DNA of 55,930 bases. It comes from a virus. How positions within the stretch are numbered: the stretch's first letter is position 1; every line of letters begins with the position of its first letter. This document shows, one piece after another, positions 1 through 7,436 of the stretch. The DNA lies in the IMG/VR virus record IMGVR_UViG_3300009104_001126, positions 1 to 55,930 of that record; one strand, 5' to 3'. The notes under the pieces were generated by a model. That model was not told the DNA's origin, did not search any database, and saw only the letters and a list, made by a program, of their open reading frames with translations. The translations under genes were made by a program, and so were the position numbers.

Positions 1-165
1 GCCGCGAAGAAAAAAGCTGAAGAGGCAAAACGCGCTGCAGAAGCAAAAGCAAAGGCCGCAGCAGATGCCGCAAAAGCAAAAGCTGAAGCAGCAAAGAAGG
101 CTGCAAAGAAAACTGCCAAGAAAGTAACCAGTGTTTTTAAAAAGAAAAAAAAGAAGAAAAGATAA
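1..165 (+). CDS. C-terminal end of an Ala/Lys-rich protein (5' truncated by window)
   Basis: Frame 1 is open from the window edge to TAA at 163-165. The 54 visible residues are almost entirely Ala, Lys and Glu (AAKKKAEEAKRAAEAKAK and similar), predicted as one long charged helix or coiled coil, ending in a run of Lys (VTSVFKKKKKKKR). The N-terminal domain lies outside the window, so no function can be assigned. Such tails occur on phage structural and nucleic-acid-binding proteins. The tail base composition (GC-rich GCN/AAR codons) differs from the AT-rich downstream genes, which follows from its low-complexity amino-acid content. Confidence 0.75.
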   Translation, partial: AAKKKAEEAKRAAEAKAKAAADAAKAKAEAAKKAAKKTAKKVTSVFKKKKKKKR

Positions 166-177
166 TGAAGGATATTA

Positions 178-804
178 ATGAGTTTGAGTGGCTATGAATA
201 TCAGTGGCGAGATGATGGACAAGGAAATAGAGTACATGAAACAGCAATAGTAAATTGGAATAGAGTAAGAATAGGTTCTGGAAATGAGATCGGTCCTGGT
301 GCATGTATCGGTACAGATGCACAACATCGGAATGAAGAATCTGTCGGAATGATTTATATTGGTGATAATAATGTTATTAGAGAATTTACAACAATACATT
401 TACCTACTAGATGGTCTGGAAAAACTATTATAGGGAATAATAATTATTTAATGGTTCTTTCACATATCGCGCATGACTGTGTTCTAGAAGATGATATTAC
501 ATTTTCAAATAACGTGACATTAGGTGGACATGTTTATATAATGAAAGGGAGCCAATTCGGATTCGGTACTATTATACATCAACATCAAGTTATTGGTTCT
601 CATTGTATGTTCGGGATGGGAACAATTATAACAAGTAAATCATTAGTAGGCCCAGGTGGATTATGGTATGGTAATCCAGGTAGATCTGATAGAAAGAATG
701 TAATTGGGTTAGAGAGAAATGAGATCGATGATAAGGAATTAAAATTAGAGCTTGTCAGACAGGAATTTATCAGGCAAGAAAGATCTAAATATAAGTATGA
801 ATGA
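178..804 (+). CDS. LpxA-like left-handed beta-helix acyltransferase
   Basis: The 208-aa product has hexapeptide-repeat character and the hallmarks of UDP-N-acetylglucosamine O-acyltransferase (LpxA), the first lipid A enzyme: HETAIV near residue 20, IGSGNEIGPGACIG, the active-site segment SHIAHDC (His96, His99), TLGGHV (His118) and HQHQVIG (His134/136), then GNPGRS...GLERN. In E. coli LpxA the matching histidines are 122, 125 (catalytic base), 144 and 160. The helical C-terminal domain is much shorter than in LpxA (about 262 aa), so trimerisation or acyl-chain choice may differ. It could acylate UDP-GlcNAc or another nucleotide sugar. It lies next to carbamoyltransferase and SGNH genes, consistent with glycan modification. 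The fold is confident; the substrate is inferred. Confidence 0.82.
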   Translation: MSLSGYEYQWRDDGQGNRVHETAIVNWNRVRIGSGNEIGPGACIGTDAQHRNEESVGMIYIGDNNVIREFTTIHLPTRWSGKTIIGNNNYLMVLSHIAHDCVLEDDITFSNNVTLGGHVYIMKGSQFGFGTIIHQHQVIGSHCMFGMGTIITSKSLVGPGGLWYGNPGRSDRKNVIGLERNEIDDKELKLELVRQEFIRQERSKYKYE

Positions 805-1033
805 AGCATTCCTCACTATTGTCGACGATAAATTATGTGTGGATAGGACTGTGTTTGAATTAGATGACCTTCGAGGTGTGAGACAATACTTTCAAGAGAA
901 CGGTTATACGTCTTCTCAATTTTATCCTGAAGGTGAAAACGATATAGATAAGTTACATAAAATAATTGAAAAGATGGGTGAACTTTCCCCTGAATGTCGC
1001 GAAGGCGATATGGATAGCTATTATTTGAATTAG
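797..1033 (+). CDS. Small conserved-type hypothetical protein (78 aa)
   Basis: ATG at 797 overlaps the upstream stop by 8 bases (ATGA-type coupling), so this start is preferred over in-frame upstream codons that would run inside the acyltransferase gene. The product begins MNEAFLTIVDDKLCVDR, is acidic, and contains a predicted helix (ELDDLRGVRQYFQENGY). No signal peptide, membrane segment or recognised motif is visible. It is translationally coupled to the LpxA-like gene. Function unknown. Confidence 0.65.
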   Translation: MNEAFLTIVDDKLCVDRTVFELDDLRGVRQYFQENGYTSSQFYPEGENDIDKLHKIIEKMGELSPECREGDMDSYYLN

Positions 1034-1042
1034 GAGAATTAA

Positions 1043-1780
1043 ATGGAAATTTTTGTCAACGGGCCAGGTGTATCTATAGTAGCCCAAGAAATAGATCAAG
1101 CGACCTATTCATATTGGAAAAATCGTGGACTAAAAGATCTATGGGATTATTCTTGGAATATACCAGATTTACGAGAAGACACTGTATTTGATGAAGATCA
1201 TCCCAGTCGCGTTAGTATGGCAGTTAACCGCGAAGCAGATTTCTTAGGAGATAAATCTTGGCAAGAACCTACGTTTGGAAAGTGGACTATAGCTGCTGCA
1301 GATTATGAAACAGCAACTGTATATGTAGAAGATAATGGAGTAATCGAAAAGTATCGACCACATGATATACCTCACGTAAAACATATTCTAAAACCGTTTG
1401 ATGTGGAAGATGAAAATAATCGAACTATCGATTATTTTTATACAGGATTTTCAACTGAAATAGGTAATTGGCAACATAAGCAATATAGTACTTCAGTTCC
1501 TCTTGGAAAATTTAGATTACAAATAATGGAGGTATCTCGTAGAAGATGGATTATAGGTTTGGAGACATCTCAAGAAGTTGATTATGATATGTACGAAGAA
1601 ACACATTTAGATTGGAGTTATAGACTTCACGTTAGAAATCGTATATTCTTAGAAGATTGGATGAAAGCAACAGGCTTGGAATTAGAGTATGATATGTTTA
1701 CGGGTAATCATGAAAGAGATTGTTCTAATTTTTTAATTCACGAACCTGATAGTAGAGAATACCCAAAAGACCCTGCTTAA
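1043..1780 (+). CDS. Hypothetical protein (245 aa)
   Basis: ATG is preceded by TAGGAG at a good distance. The protein is acidic and rich in Trp, Tyr and Asp (for example DYSWNIPD, ETHLDWSYRLHVRNRIF), with no membrane segment or signal peptide. I do not recognise a family. The aromatic, beta-rich look would fit a soluble enzyme or a sugar-binding protein. It sits in the leading surface-modification cluster, 9 bases after the preceding gene. Confidence 0.7.
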   Translation: MEIFVNGPGVSIVAQEIDQATYSYWKNRGLKDLWDYSWNIPDLREDTVFDEDHPSRVSMAVNREADFLGDKSWQEPTFGKWTIAAADYETATVYVEDNGVIEKYRPHDIPHVKHILKPFDVEDENNRTIDYFYTGFSTEIGNWQHKQYSTSVPLGKFRLQIMEVSRRRWIIGLETSQEVDYDMYEETHLDWSYRLHVRNRIFLEDWMKATGLELEYDMFTGNHERDCSNFLIHEPDSREYPKDPA

Positions 1781-1789
1781 AATTATATT

Positions 1790-2467
1790 ATGATAAGTAT
1801 TTTTGGGGATAGTTATGTTGATCCCTGTAGTGGTGATTTAGATCAAAGTAAAAGATGGTATAATAATCTTGGCGAACCAACTTTCGTTTACGGATTAGCA
1901 GGATCAAGTATAGATTGGTCCTTAGATATTTTTATTAGTGGTCATGTGGAAAGATCCGGCAAAATAATTTTTATAGAATCCATACCGCGTCGATTTCATT
2001 TTGAATTTTTAAGAACACCTAAACATGACGCTGCTGTAATGTGGGAGAATGATTGGGAAAATGATAAGTGGCTTTCAGAACCTGGAATGGAATATGTTCA
2101 TCGTCATAAAAGGTTCGTTGAGTATTTTCATAAAAATTATAAAGACTATCATAAAGCAACAAAAGCAAGATGCGTATTAAAAGCGTTATCCGATCAATAT
2201 GAAAAAGTATTATATTTTTCAACCTCTCGAAATGATAATCTTTATAGATCTCCTCACATACAATCAAATAATAATTTTGAAATAGCTGATGTAATGTTAA
2301 TGGATATTTCCAGAGGTGAAATTAAAAGCGACTATGATCCAGAGTTTAGAGATTCAAGATCGAATCATTTTAGTGAAACAAATCATATAATTTTTTCTTC
2401 ATATATAAAGAGAAAGTTTAATAATGAAAGTACTGAAGATATAATATTTGAAAAAAATTTGATATGA
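1790..2467 (+). CDS. SGNH/GDSL-hydrolase-like protein
   Basis: The 225-aa product opens MISIFGDSYVD, matching block I of SGNH hydrolases (GDS with the nucleophilic Ser8), followed by a block II-like Gly (VYGLAGSSIDW, residues 34-44) and a C-terminal His-containing segment (SNHFSETNH) where these enzymes place the DxxH pair. Members hydrolyse esters, often removing acetyl groups from polysaccharides. The stop overlaps the next start (ATGA). Blocks III and V are not clear-cut, so the hydrolase activity is tentative. It could act on O-acyl groups of a glycan modified by the neighbouring genes. Confidence 0.55.
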   Translation: MISIFGDSYVDPCSGDLDQSKRWYNNLGEPTFVYGLAGSSIDWSLDIFISGHVERSGKIIFIESIPRRFHFEFLRTPKHDAAVMWENDWENDKWLSEPGMEYVHRHKRFVEYFHKNYKDYHKATKARCVLKALSDQYEKVLYFSTSRNDNLYRSPHIQSNNNFEIADVMLMDISRGEIKSDYDPEFRDSRSNHFSETNHIIFSSYIKRKFNNESTEDIIFEKNLI

Positions 2468-3921
2468 TTTATTGGGGGATAACTTGCGGTTCGCATGATG
2501 GTGCTGTATCGGTATTTAATAATAGTGATTTATTATTTGCAACCGATGCAGAAAGATTTTCTAGAAAAAAGAACGATCCAGAAATTCCCGAAAATCTTTT
2601 TAGTTATATTTTTGAAGAATATGGAAAACCATCTAAAATTTATTTTTATGAAAATCCATATGTGAAGATGTCTCGACGTTGGTACGCGGGACAAAAGCCA
2701 GCCTGGAAACCACCTAAGCTTCCCCATTTTTATTCTGGAAGAGATTTTAAAGTTCATGATTATAAATTGCATTATACATCTCATCATTTATCACATGCGG
2801 CTTATGGATATTATACTTCACCGTTTGATAATGCTATGGTTTTGGTTATCGATGCAATTGGGGAATGGGAAACCTTAACTGTATGGAAAGCTAAAGGTAA
2901 AAAGTTAAAGAAGTTATGGAATTGGAAATATCCTAAATCTTTAGGTTTAATGTATTCCGCATTAACACAATATGCTGGATGGAAACCTAATGAAGAAGAA
3001 TATATTATGATGGGTGCGGCAGCTCGCCAGACACATCCATATGAACCAGTTTATAATAGAATATTGAATATTTGGGAAGAAGGAACATCCTGGCATAAAG
3101 GTTTAAATAAAGTATTAGCCTGGAAAGAAAGACCAGAAGTTCATCCTGAAGATGTCCCTACTGCAGCTCAAGCAGCATATGAAAAACTTTTTAAAGAGAT
3201 AGTAATAAATGTTAGTAAACATAAAGCTAATGAATCCGGTAACATTGTTTTTGTTGGAGGCTGTGCGTTAAATGTTAGTGCCAATAGATTTCTCAGCGAT
3301 AGTTTTACTCGCGTCCATATTCCTCCTAATCCAGGCGACTCTGGTTCTGCTGTGGGATGCATTCTTGCAAGGACAAGAAGGCATATTGATCCTACTCCTT
3401 ATCTTGGTTATGACATACAAGGACCATTTCCGTTCCAAGAAGTAATAGATGAATTAATGATTAAAAGAATAGCAGGGGTTGCTAATGGTAGATGTGAATT
3501 TGGACCGAGAGCATTAGGCAATAGAACTTTGTTTGGAGATCCTAGAGATCCCAAAATAAAAGATAAAATTAATCAAGTAAAGGGTAGAGAACCGTTTAGG
3601 CCATTTGCCCCAATGATATTAGAAGAAGATGTTTCAAAATATTTTAATGGCGGGTTCTTTTCACCATATATGAGTTGCGCGCTTCAAGCAACACAAGAAT
3701 TTAGAAATAATTATCCAGGTGTTGTTCATTTAGATGGAACTTCCAGATTACAAGTTGTTAAAGAAGATCCGCATAGAACATTATTACAAATTTGGAAAGA
3801 TATTACAAAATGTCCAGTGTTATTAAATACATCTTTAAATGTTAAAGGAGAACCGATTGTCAACACCAGAAAAGATGCCGAAGCTTTCACTGCGAAAACG
3901 GGTGTCAACGTATATTCTTAA
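2464..3921 (+). CDS. NodU/CmcH-family carbamoyltransferase
   Basis: The 485-aa product starts MIYWGITCGSHDGAVSVF and carries the N-terminal HHLSHAA motif (His107, His108, His111), the ATPase-like VIDAIGEWET stretch near residue 130, GGCALNVSANR, GDSGSAVGC, and the C-terminal YrdC-like FGPRALGNR near 345-353. These enzymes transfer the carbamoyl group from carbamoyl phosphate to hydroxyls of sugars (Nod factors) or antibiotics through a carbamoyl-adenylate. It is somewhat shorter than cellular NodU (about 560 aa), and the C-terminus stops soon after GEPIVNTRKDAEAF, where relatives usually continue some ten residues. Carbamoyltransferases are common accessory genes in T4-like marine phages. Confidence 0.9.
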   Translation: MIYWGITCGSHDGAVSVFNNSDLLFATDAERFSRKKNDPEIPENLFSYIFEEYGKPSKIYFYENPYVKMSRRWYAGQKPAWKPPKLPHFYSGRDFKVHDYKLHYTSHHLSHAAYGYYTSPFDNAMVLVIDAIGEWETLTVWKAKGKKLKKLWNWKYPKSLGLMYSALTQYAGWKPNEEEYIMMGAAARQTHPYEPVYNRILNIWEEGTSWHKGLNKVLAWKERPEVHPEDVPTAAQAAYEKLFKEIVINVSKHKANESGNIVFVGGCALNVSANRFLSDSFTRVHIPPNPGDSGSAVGCILARTRRHIDPTPYLGYDIQGPFPFQEVIDELMIKRIAGVANGRCEFGPRALGNRTLFGDPRDPKIKDKINQVKGREPFRPFAPMILEEDVSKYFNGGFFSPYMSCALQATQEFRNNYPGVVHLDGTSRLQVVKEDPHRTLLQIWKDITKCPVLLNTSLNVKGEPIVNTRKDAEAFTAKTGVNVYS

Positions 3922-3994
3922 ATATTATTTAAGGATTAAAGAAAAGATTTTTGGAAAAGATAAACAAGATTTAGACCCATTTATATATGAGTGA
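3875..3994 (+). CDS. Short basic protein overlapping the carbamoyltransferase 3' end (39 aa)
   Basis: An ORF below the usual length cut-off starts at ATG 3875 inside the last codons of the carbamoyltransferase and ends at TGA 3992-3994, overlapping the next gene by 8 bases. It would read MPKLSLRKRVSTYILKYYLR and end DLDPFIYE. It fills what would otherwise be an unexplained gap between two tightly packed genes. Tiny basic proteins ending in a PFIY-like tail often follow carbamoyltransferase genes in other genomes, as I recall; this one lacks their hydrophobic core. GTG at 3902 is an alternative start. Moderately supported by context only. Confidence 0.45.
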   Translation: MPKLSLRKRVSTYILKYYLRIKEKIFGKDKQDLDPFIYE

Positions 3995-4505
3995 ACTACC
4001 TCTCTCAATGATACATGATTCAATACCACACGTATTGATAGCACCTAAAAATAAATTACTTGATTTTCCCAGCCATGTAAATATTTTTGATGATCAAGGT
4101 TTCGGTTTTGATTATCAAGAACATTTAATTCGAAAGGTTTATAATGAAATGGGTTCCAACATATATCTTTATTTGATATATGAGGATTTTAAAAAGAGTG
4201 CTGGTTTTGCCGAGACAAAAATATATCCAAGAGATTCGGCAGAAGGATTAAAGACAAAGACGATTATATCCACAGATAAAATGAGTAAACATCAAAGAAA
4301 GAAGAAAGGTTTAAAACCTGGATCTGGAGGATCTGTTTATAGAAATTGTCATTGGGATCCTTTCTTAGAATTTTATTGTAAGAATAAATTTTGGAAAATA
4401 GAATATGAAAAATTTATTAAAACTTTAGAACATTATAAAAAAGCTTTTTATAGTTTTACTTATTATCATATACAAGATCAAGAACTGGTTAGAAACTTAT
4501 TATAA
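3987..4505 (+). CDS. Hypothetical protein (172 aa)
   Basis: This gene starts at ATG 3987 and its stop overlaps the following ATG by one base. The product has a hydrophilic N-terminal half, a basic linker (KMSKHQRKKKGLKPGSGGS) and an aromatic C-terminal half (CHWDPFLEFYCKNKFWKIEYE). No signal peptide, membrane helix or known catalytic motif is visible. It lies between the carbamoyltransferase and a 2OG-dependent oxygenase, so a role in the same modification pathway is possible but unproven. Confidence 0.65.
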   Translation: MSELPLSMIHDSIPHVLIAPKNKLLDFPSHVNIFDDQGFGFDYQEHLIRKVYNEMGSNIYLYLIYEDFKKSAGFAETKIYPRDSAEGLKTKTIISTDKMSKHQRKKKGLKPGSGGSVYRNCHWDPFLEFYCKNKFWKIEYEKFIKTLEHYKKAFYSFTYYHIQDQELVRNLL

Positions 4506-4951
4506 TGTATTCTATTCAAAATTTTTTAGATAAAGAGCACATCAATATTTTAAAAAGTTTTTGGAAAAGAAATACTGAAGATATTAAACGGAAAGATAGT
4601 CATTATAATTTACATAATATACAAATTTTGTATGGTAGAAAGTCAGATGAAGAATATAATAAAGTACTTAAAGTTTTTGATGACATTGCTGGCCGCGAAG
4701 CAGATAAACATTATTTTTTAAATTATGTTGAAGAATCATTTGCAAGAATTCATAATGATGCAACGGGTAATCAAACATTTGTTACATTAATTGAACAAAG
4801 TAATGTTTTACTAGGTGGTCAAACGTTAACGGGTGATCAACAATATATCGATTTGAAAGTTGGTCAGACGTTAGTATATGATCATGATTTCAAACATGGT
4901 GTCGCCAGAGTATCCCGAGGCAATCGAAAAGTTTTTATAGTTTGGTATTAA
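4505..4951 (+). CDS. 2-oxoglutarate/Fe(II)-dependent oxygenase (prolyl-hydroxylase-like)
   Basis: The 148-aa product is a compact double-stranded beta-helix dioxygenase of the type common in marine T4-like phages. The iron-binding HxD is visible in ARIHNDATG, and the distal His with a 2OG-binding Arg in KHGVARVSRGNRKVFIVWY. Enzymes of this family hydroxylate proline, lysine or small molecules using O2 and 2-oxoglutarate. The target cannot be read from sequence. The next gene starts directly at 4952 with no spacer. Confidence 0.75.
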   Translation: MYSIQNFLDKEHINILKSFWKRNTEDIKRKDSHYNLHNIQILYGRKSDEEYNKVLKVFDDIAGREADKHYFLNYVEESFARIHNDATGNQTFVTLIEQSNVLLGGQTLTGDQQYIDLKVGQTLVYDHDFKHGVARVSRGNRKVFIVWY

Positions 4952-5887
4952 ATGAAAATTGGAATAATAGGATGTAGTCATAGTGCAGGTGTTTCTGAAA
5001 GTGGACTATTAAAGAAGTCTGGTGGATTTAATGCTTGGAGGGGCTGGCCAAGAGAATTGGCGAAAGCCTATCCAGATCACGAAGTTCATTTATTTGCTTC
5101 TCCTGGTGGAGGACAGAATAATATGGAATCTGCTTTGAGGACATGTCTCATTGAAGATATTGATATGGTGCTTCTTCAATTTACAACACAGCGACAATTA
5201 TATCCAACCCAAATAGATCGATTTTCGAAAAAGAGCGATGGGTCTTTAGATTCATGGTATACCACACAACGAAAAAATAATTTTGTTTTACGGCAACAAA
5301 AAATGAGATCTCTTTCGATAAAGAATTATGTAGTAGAACGTAAATGCGTTATGGTGGGTAACCATTTTGACGCAAGGAATCGAATACAAGAATTAAAAGA
5401 TGTTGGTGTTAATGGATATGAATTACCACAAGTCTTATTAGAGATATTCATCGATAATGAATACTTTAATGAAATGGCTGAAACATTCTATGGCTGTAAT
5501 AAGTTATATAAAAAATTATTTAAACATTTTTATTCTATGTTATGGGTTCCAACACATAGTTATGGACCGAGCCACGGAGATCAATCTGTTGTAGAGATAA
5601 AAGATAAAGTGCCTCTTTTTATGTCTGAATTTCTAACAGGAAAGAATCTTGATAACAAAGTTGATTGGCCTAAAACAATATATGATTGGTTAGTTGAACA
5701 TTGGACCGAAACTCGTGGCTTGAGTTCAGAGGACGCGAAAAGGATGGTCTTTCATGAATATAAAAAATACAAAGGTCATTTAGGAGAAGAATCACAACAA
5801 GAAGTATTATTCAATTATATTTTAAAACATAGACGATTAAGGGAGGCTTTAGATTATGATAAAAAAGAAGGACCGGAAATTATATGA
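4952..5887 (+). CDS. Hypothetical protein, possibly SGNH-like (311 aa)
   Basis: It starts MKIGIIGCSHSAGVSESG, which resembles block I of SGNH-fold proteins with Gly-Cys-Ser in place of Gly-Asp-Ser, followed by a Gly/Asn-rich loop (FASPGGGQNN) near residues 49-58. The second half is helical and charged. No secretion signal is seen. The Asp-to-Cys change and absence of a clear DxxH suggest an atypical or inactive member, or a chance resemblance. The gene directly abuts the oxygenase gene. Confidence 0.5.
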   Translation: MKIGIIGCSHSAGVSESGLLKKSGGFNAWRGWPRELAKAYPDHEVHLFASPGGGQNNMESALRTCLIEDIDMVLLQFTTQRQLYPTQIDRFSKKSDGSLDSWYTTQRKNNFVLRQQKMRSLSIKNYVVERKCVMVGNHFDARNRIQELKDVGVNGYELPQVLLEIFIDNEYFNEMAETFYGCNKLYKKLFKHFYSMLWVPTHSYGPSHGDQSVVEIKDKVPLFMSEFLTGKNLDNKVDWPKTIYDWLVEHWTETRGLSSEDAKRMVFHEYKKYKGHLGEESQQEVLFNYILKHRRLREALDYDKKEGPEII

Positions 5888-5912
5888 TACTTGGAAATAT
5901 AAAAAAGGAGGT

Positions 5913-6353
5913 ATGATGGAATTTAATAACCCAGTGTTTCAGACAATATTAGGATTAGTGATATTTTATATTGGTCTTAAAATGTTTTCTGGTGGAATGA
6001 AGTCAATGGGAAAATTAGAACATTTAGAATATTTTATACATAATCCCTATTGGATGTTTTTTGGAGCAATTGGTTGTACTCTTCTTTGGCAATCAAGTTC
6101 TCTCTCAACAACCGCGATAATCGGATTAGTTGCTTCAGGTGCTTTACCACTACCTTCTGCAATCGCAGCAGTGCTCGGTGCAAATATAGGAACAACAGGA
6201 ACTATATGGTTAGCTGGTATAATGGTTTCTGATGGTATGCCACAGGGAATAACGAAACAAATAGCACTAGTGCATACAGGAGTAAATGCAGCAATGGCAA
6301 TTGCTTTACTTCCATTTTGTCAAGTCATAGCAAGGTTTGTGTCAAAATTTTAA
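5913..6353 (+). CDS. Half-length Na+/Pi cotransporter-like membrane protein
   Basis: Start chosen at ATG 5913 behind a strong AAAGGAGG; longer in-frame codons lie within the previous gene. The 146-aa product is an integral membrane protein with about four hydrophobic segments and two PNaS (NptA/YjbB, SLC34-type) signatures: LLWQSSSLSTTAIIGLVASG (the QSSS substrate motif) and AAVLGANIGTTGT. Full transporters contain two inverted copies of this unit; here only one is present, so a working carrier would need to be a dimer or pair with host subunits. It may raise phosphate uptake during infection of phosphate-poor marine hosts. Family assignment is firm; transport activity is inferred. Confidence 0.8.
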   Translation: MMEFNNPVFQTILGLVIFYIGLKMFSGGMKSMGKLEHLEYFIHNPYWMFFGAIGCTLLWQSSSLSTTAIIGLVASGALPLPSAIAAVLGANIGTTGTIWLAGIMVSDGMPQGITKQIALVHTGVNAAMAIALLPFCQVIARFVSKF

Positions 6354-6377
6354 ATTTATAAATATAAGTTTACAAAA

Positions 6378-6487
6378 TGGCTCTGGGGGTTGGATTCGAA
6401 CCAACACATCTTTGATCTAGATTTGATCGATCAATCAAAGATAATACGCAAACAACGTACCGCGTCTTCCTGTTTCGCCACCCCAGA
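6378..6487 (-). tRNA. tRNA with asparagine-type identity (anticodon GUU) and an oversized variable arm
   Basis: Reading the - strand from 6487, a full cloverleaf folds: acceptor TCTGGGG/CCCCAGA, U8-G9, a 3-bp D stem GCG/CGC with GG in its loop, anticodon stem GTACG/CGTAT with loop TTGTTTG (anticodon GUU), T arm GTTGG-TTCGAAT-CCAAC, G73 and an encoded CCA. U1-A72, G73 and GUU match known bacterial tRNA-Asn identity. Against this, the D arm looks class II (Leu-like), and the variable region is about 38 nt with a perfect 9-bp stem (ATCTTTGAT/ATCAAAGAT), longer than any ordinary class II arm. Position 37 is U rather than the usual purine. Directly downstream of an AsnRS-like gene. Confidence 0.8.
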
Positions 6488-6505
6488 GTAAATCCATCCC
6501 TCTGT

Positions 6506-7354
6506 TTAATTGTTCAATGCACTGATGAGTCTGGTTAGTCCTATTCCACCACCGTATCTTGGAAAAAAATCTAAATTTAAAAATTCTTCCAATTCTTTTT
6601 CTACTCTCTCTTCGCCAAATAATTTAAATAATAATTTAGCATATCCTCCGTCAGAAATAGTGTAGAATAGTTCTCTCATTTCCTCTACATCGGCAGATCT
6701 TTCTGCAGATCCAATTGTTTCCATTCCTCCTATAATAACATCACATTTGTTAGCTACATTGCCTTCTTTTTTCATATTCCAAAAGGGGGATGTGGAATAA
6801 GGAAATCGAGTTATAAATCCTACTCCGGTGGGATGTGAATCAGATATCATCTGTTCGTGCTCGTGGTCTAATTCTTCGCAATTAAATTCTGAACACCACT
6901 GGCGATAATCCTTTTCAGGAAACGGTCCAGCAATGCCCCCGACTTCTCCTATCAAACCCAAATGCTTAATCAGATCTCTTTCCATTTGTAACAAGTCTCG
7001 AAAATTACCTGGTGCTTCAAATTCAAACATAGGAAAGATGACTTCGTGTCTTCCTTCAACTATATTTGGTTCTTGTCTATAAGATGTTGAAACACAGAAA
7101 CAACCCGGTAGATCTGGATTGTTGAGTAATTCATATTCGAGCCACATCTGACCAGTTTGAGGAAGTGGCCATATGATATCATTATATGTGTACGTTGCGA
7201 CGGTTGTGGGATCTTCGCAAGCAGCTAATATGGATAATCTGTTTTGGGTATGAACTTCGAGAAAACCTCGGGAATGAAAAAAATCACGGAGACTAACGAC
7301 GACATTGTCAAAATCAGTCGGTGTGATTAGACTAGTCAGGTTGCTCCTTTCCAT
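6506..7354 (-). CDS. Minimal class IIb aminoacyl-tRNA synthetase, AsnRS-like catalytic core
   Basis: The 282-aa product is only a class II catalytic core. Features in order: a motif 1-like segment (HSRGFLEVHTQNRL, residues 27-40, without the invariant proline), LPQTGQMWLEYELL (63-77, like the AsnRS SGQLYLE stretch), motif 2 SYRQE...GRHEVIFPMFEFE (91-113, with Arg93, Glu95, Arg102-His103), GGMETIGSAER (209-219, like the AsnRS G-GEI-GGSQRE region), and motif 3 RYGGGIGLTRL (266-276, Arg275). No N-terminal OB-fold anticodon-binding domain is present. Archaeal AsnA-type asparagine synthetases have a similar truncated core and are the main alternative. The co-directional tRNA 18 bp downstream favours tRNA aminoacylation. 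The start ATG lies behind a late-type promoter. Confidence 0.8.
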   Translation of the reverse strand: MERSNLTSLITPTDFDNVVVSLRDFFHSRGFLEVHTQNRLSILAACEDPTTVATYTYNDIIWPLPQTGQMWLEYELLNNPDLPGCFCVSTSYRQEPNIVEGRHEVIFPMFEFEAPGNFRDLLQMERDLIKHLGLIGEVGGIAGPFPEKDYRQWCSEFNCEELDHEHEQMISDSHPTGVGFITRFPYSTSPFWNMKKEGNVANKCDVIIGGMETIGSAERSADVEEMRELFYTISDGGYAKLLFKLFGEERVEKELEEFLNLDFFPRYGGGIGLTRLISALNN

Positions 7355-7386
7355 GAAAAAGTGTTAAGTATTTTCCACAATTGGTT

Positions 7387-7394
7387 TATTTATA
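7387..7394 (-). promoter_or_regulatory. T4-late-type promoter TATAAATA for the synthetase-tRNA unit
   Basis: The exact T4 late -10 element TATAAATA lies on the - strand, 32 bases upstream of the synthetase start and followed by a leader. In T4 such elements are read by gp55-programmed RNA polymerase with gp33 and the sliding clamp. This suggests late expression of the synthetase and tRNA, opposite in timing to the sigma-70-type promoter facing the other way. The assignment is by motif and position only. Confidence 0.5.
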
Positions 7395-7436
7395 AAAAAA
7401 GATCCCTAATGATTTGAGCGCTCTACCTGTATCTCA

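Noticed and set aside
6357-6364. TATAAATA on the + strand before the tRNA
   Set aside because: The next + gene is more than 1.2 kb away beyond the antisense synthetase and tRNA, so a late-promoter role is unlikely; the motif is expected by chance in AT-rich DNA.
6378-6487. Calling the tRNA tRNA-Leu or tRNA-Ser from its long variable arm
   Set aside because: The anticodon loop reads GUU and the ends give U1-A72 and G73, which fit Asn, not the A73 and anticodons expected for Leu.
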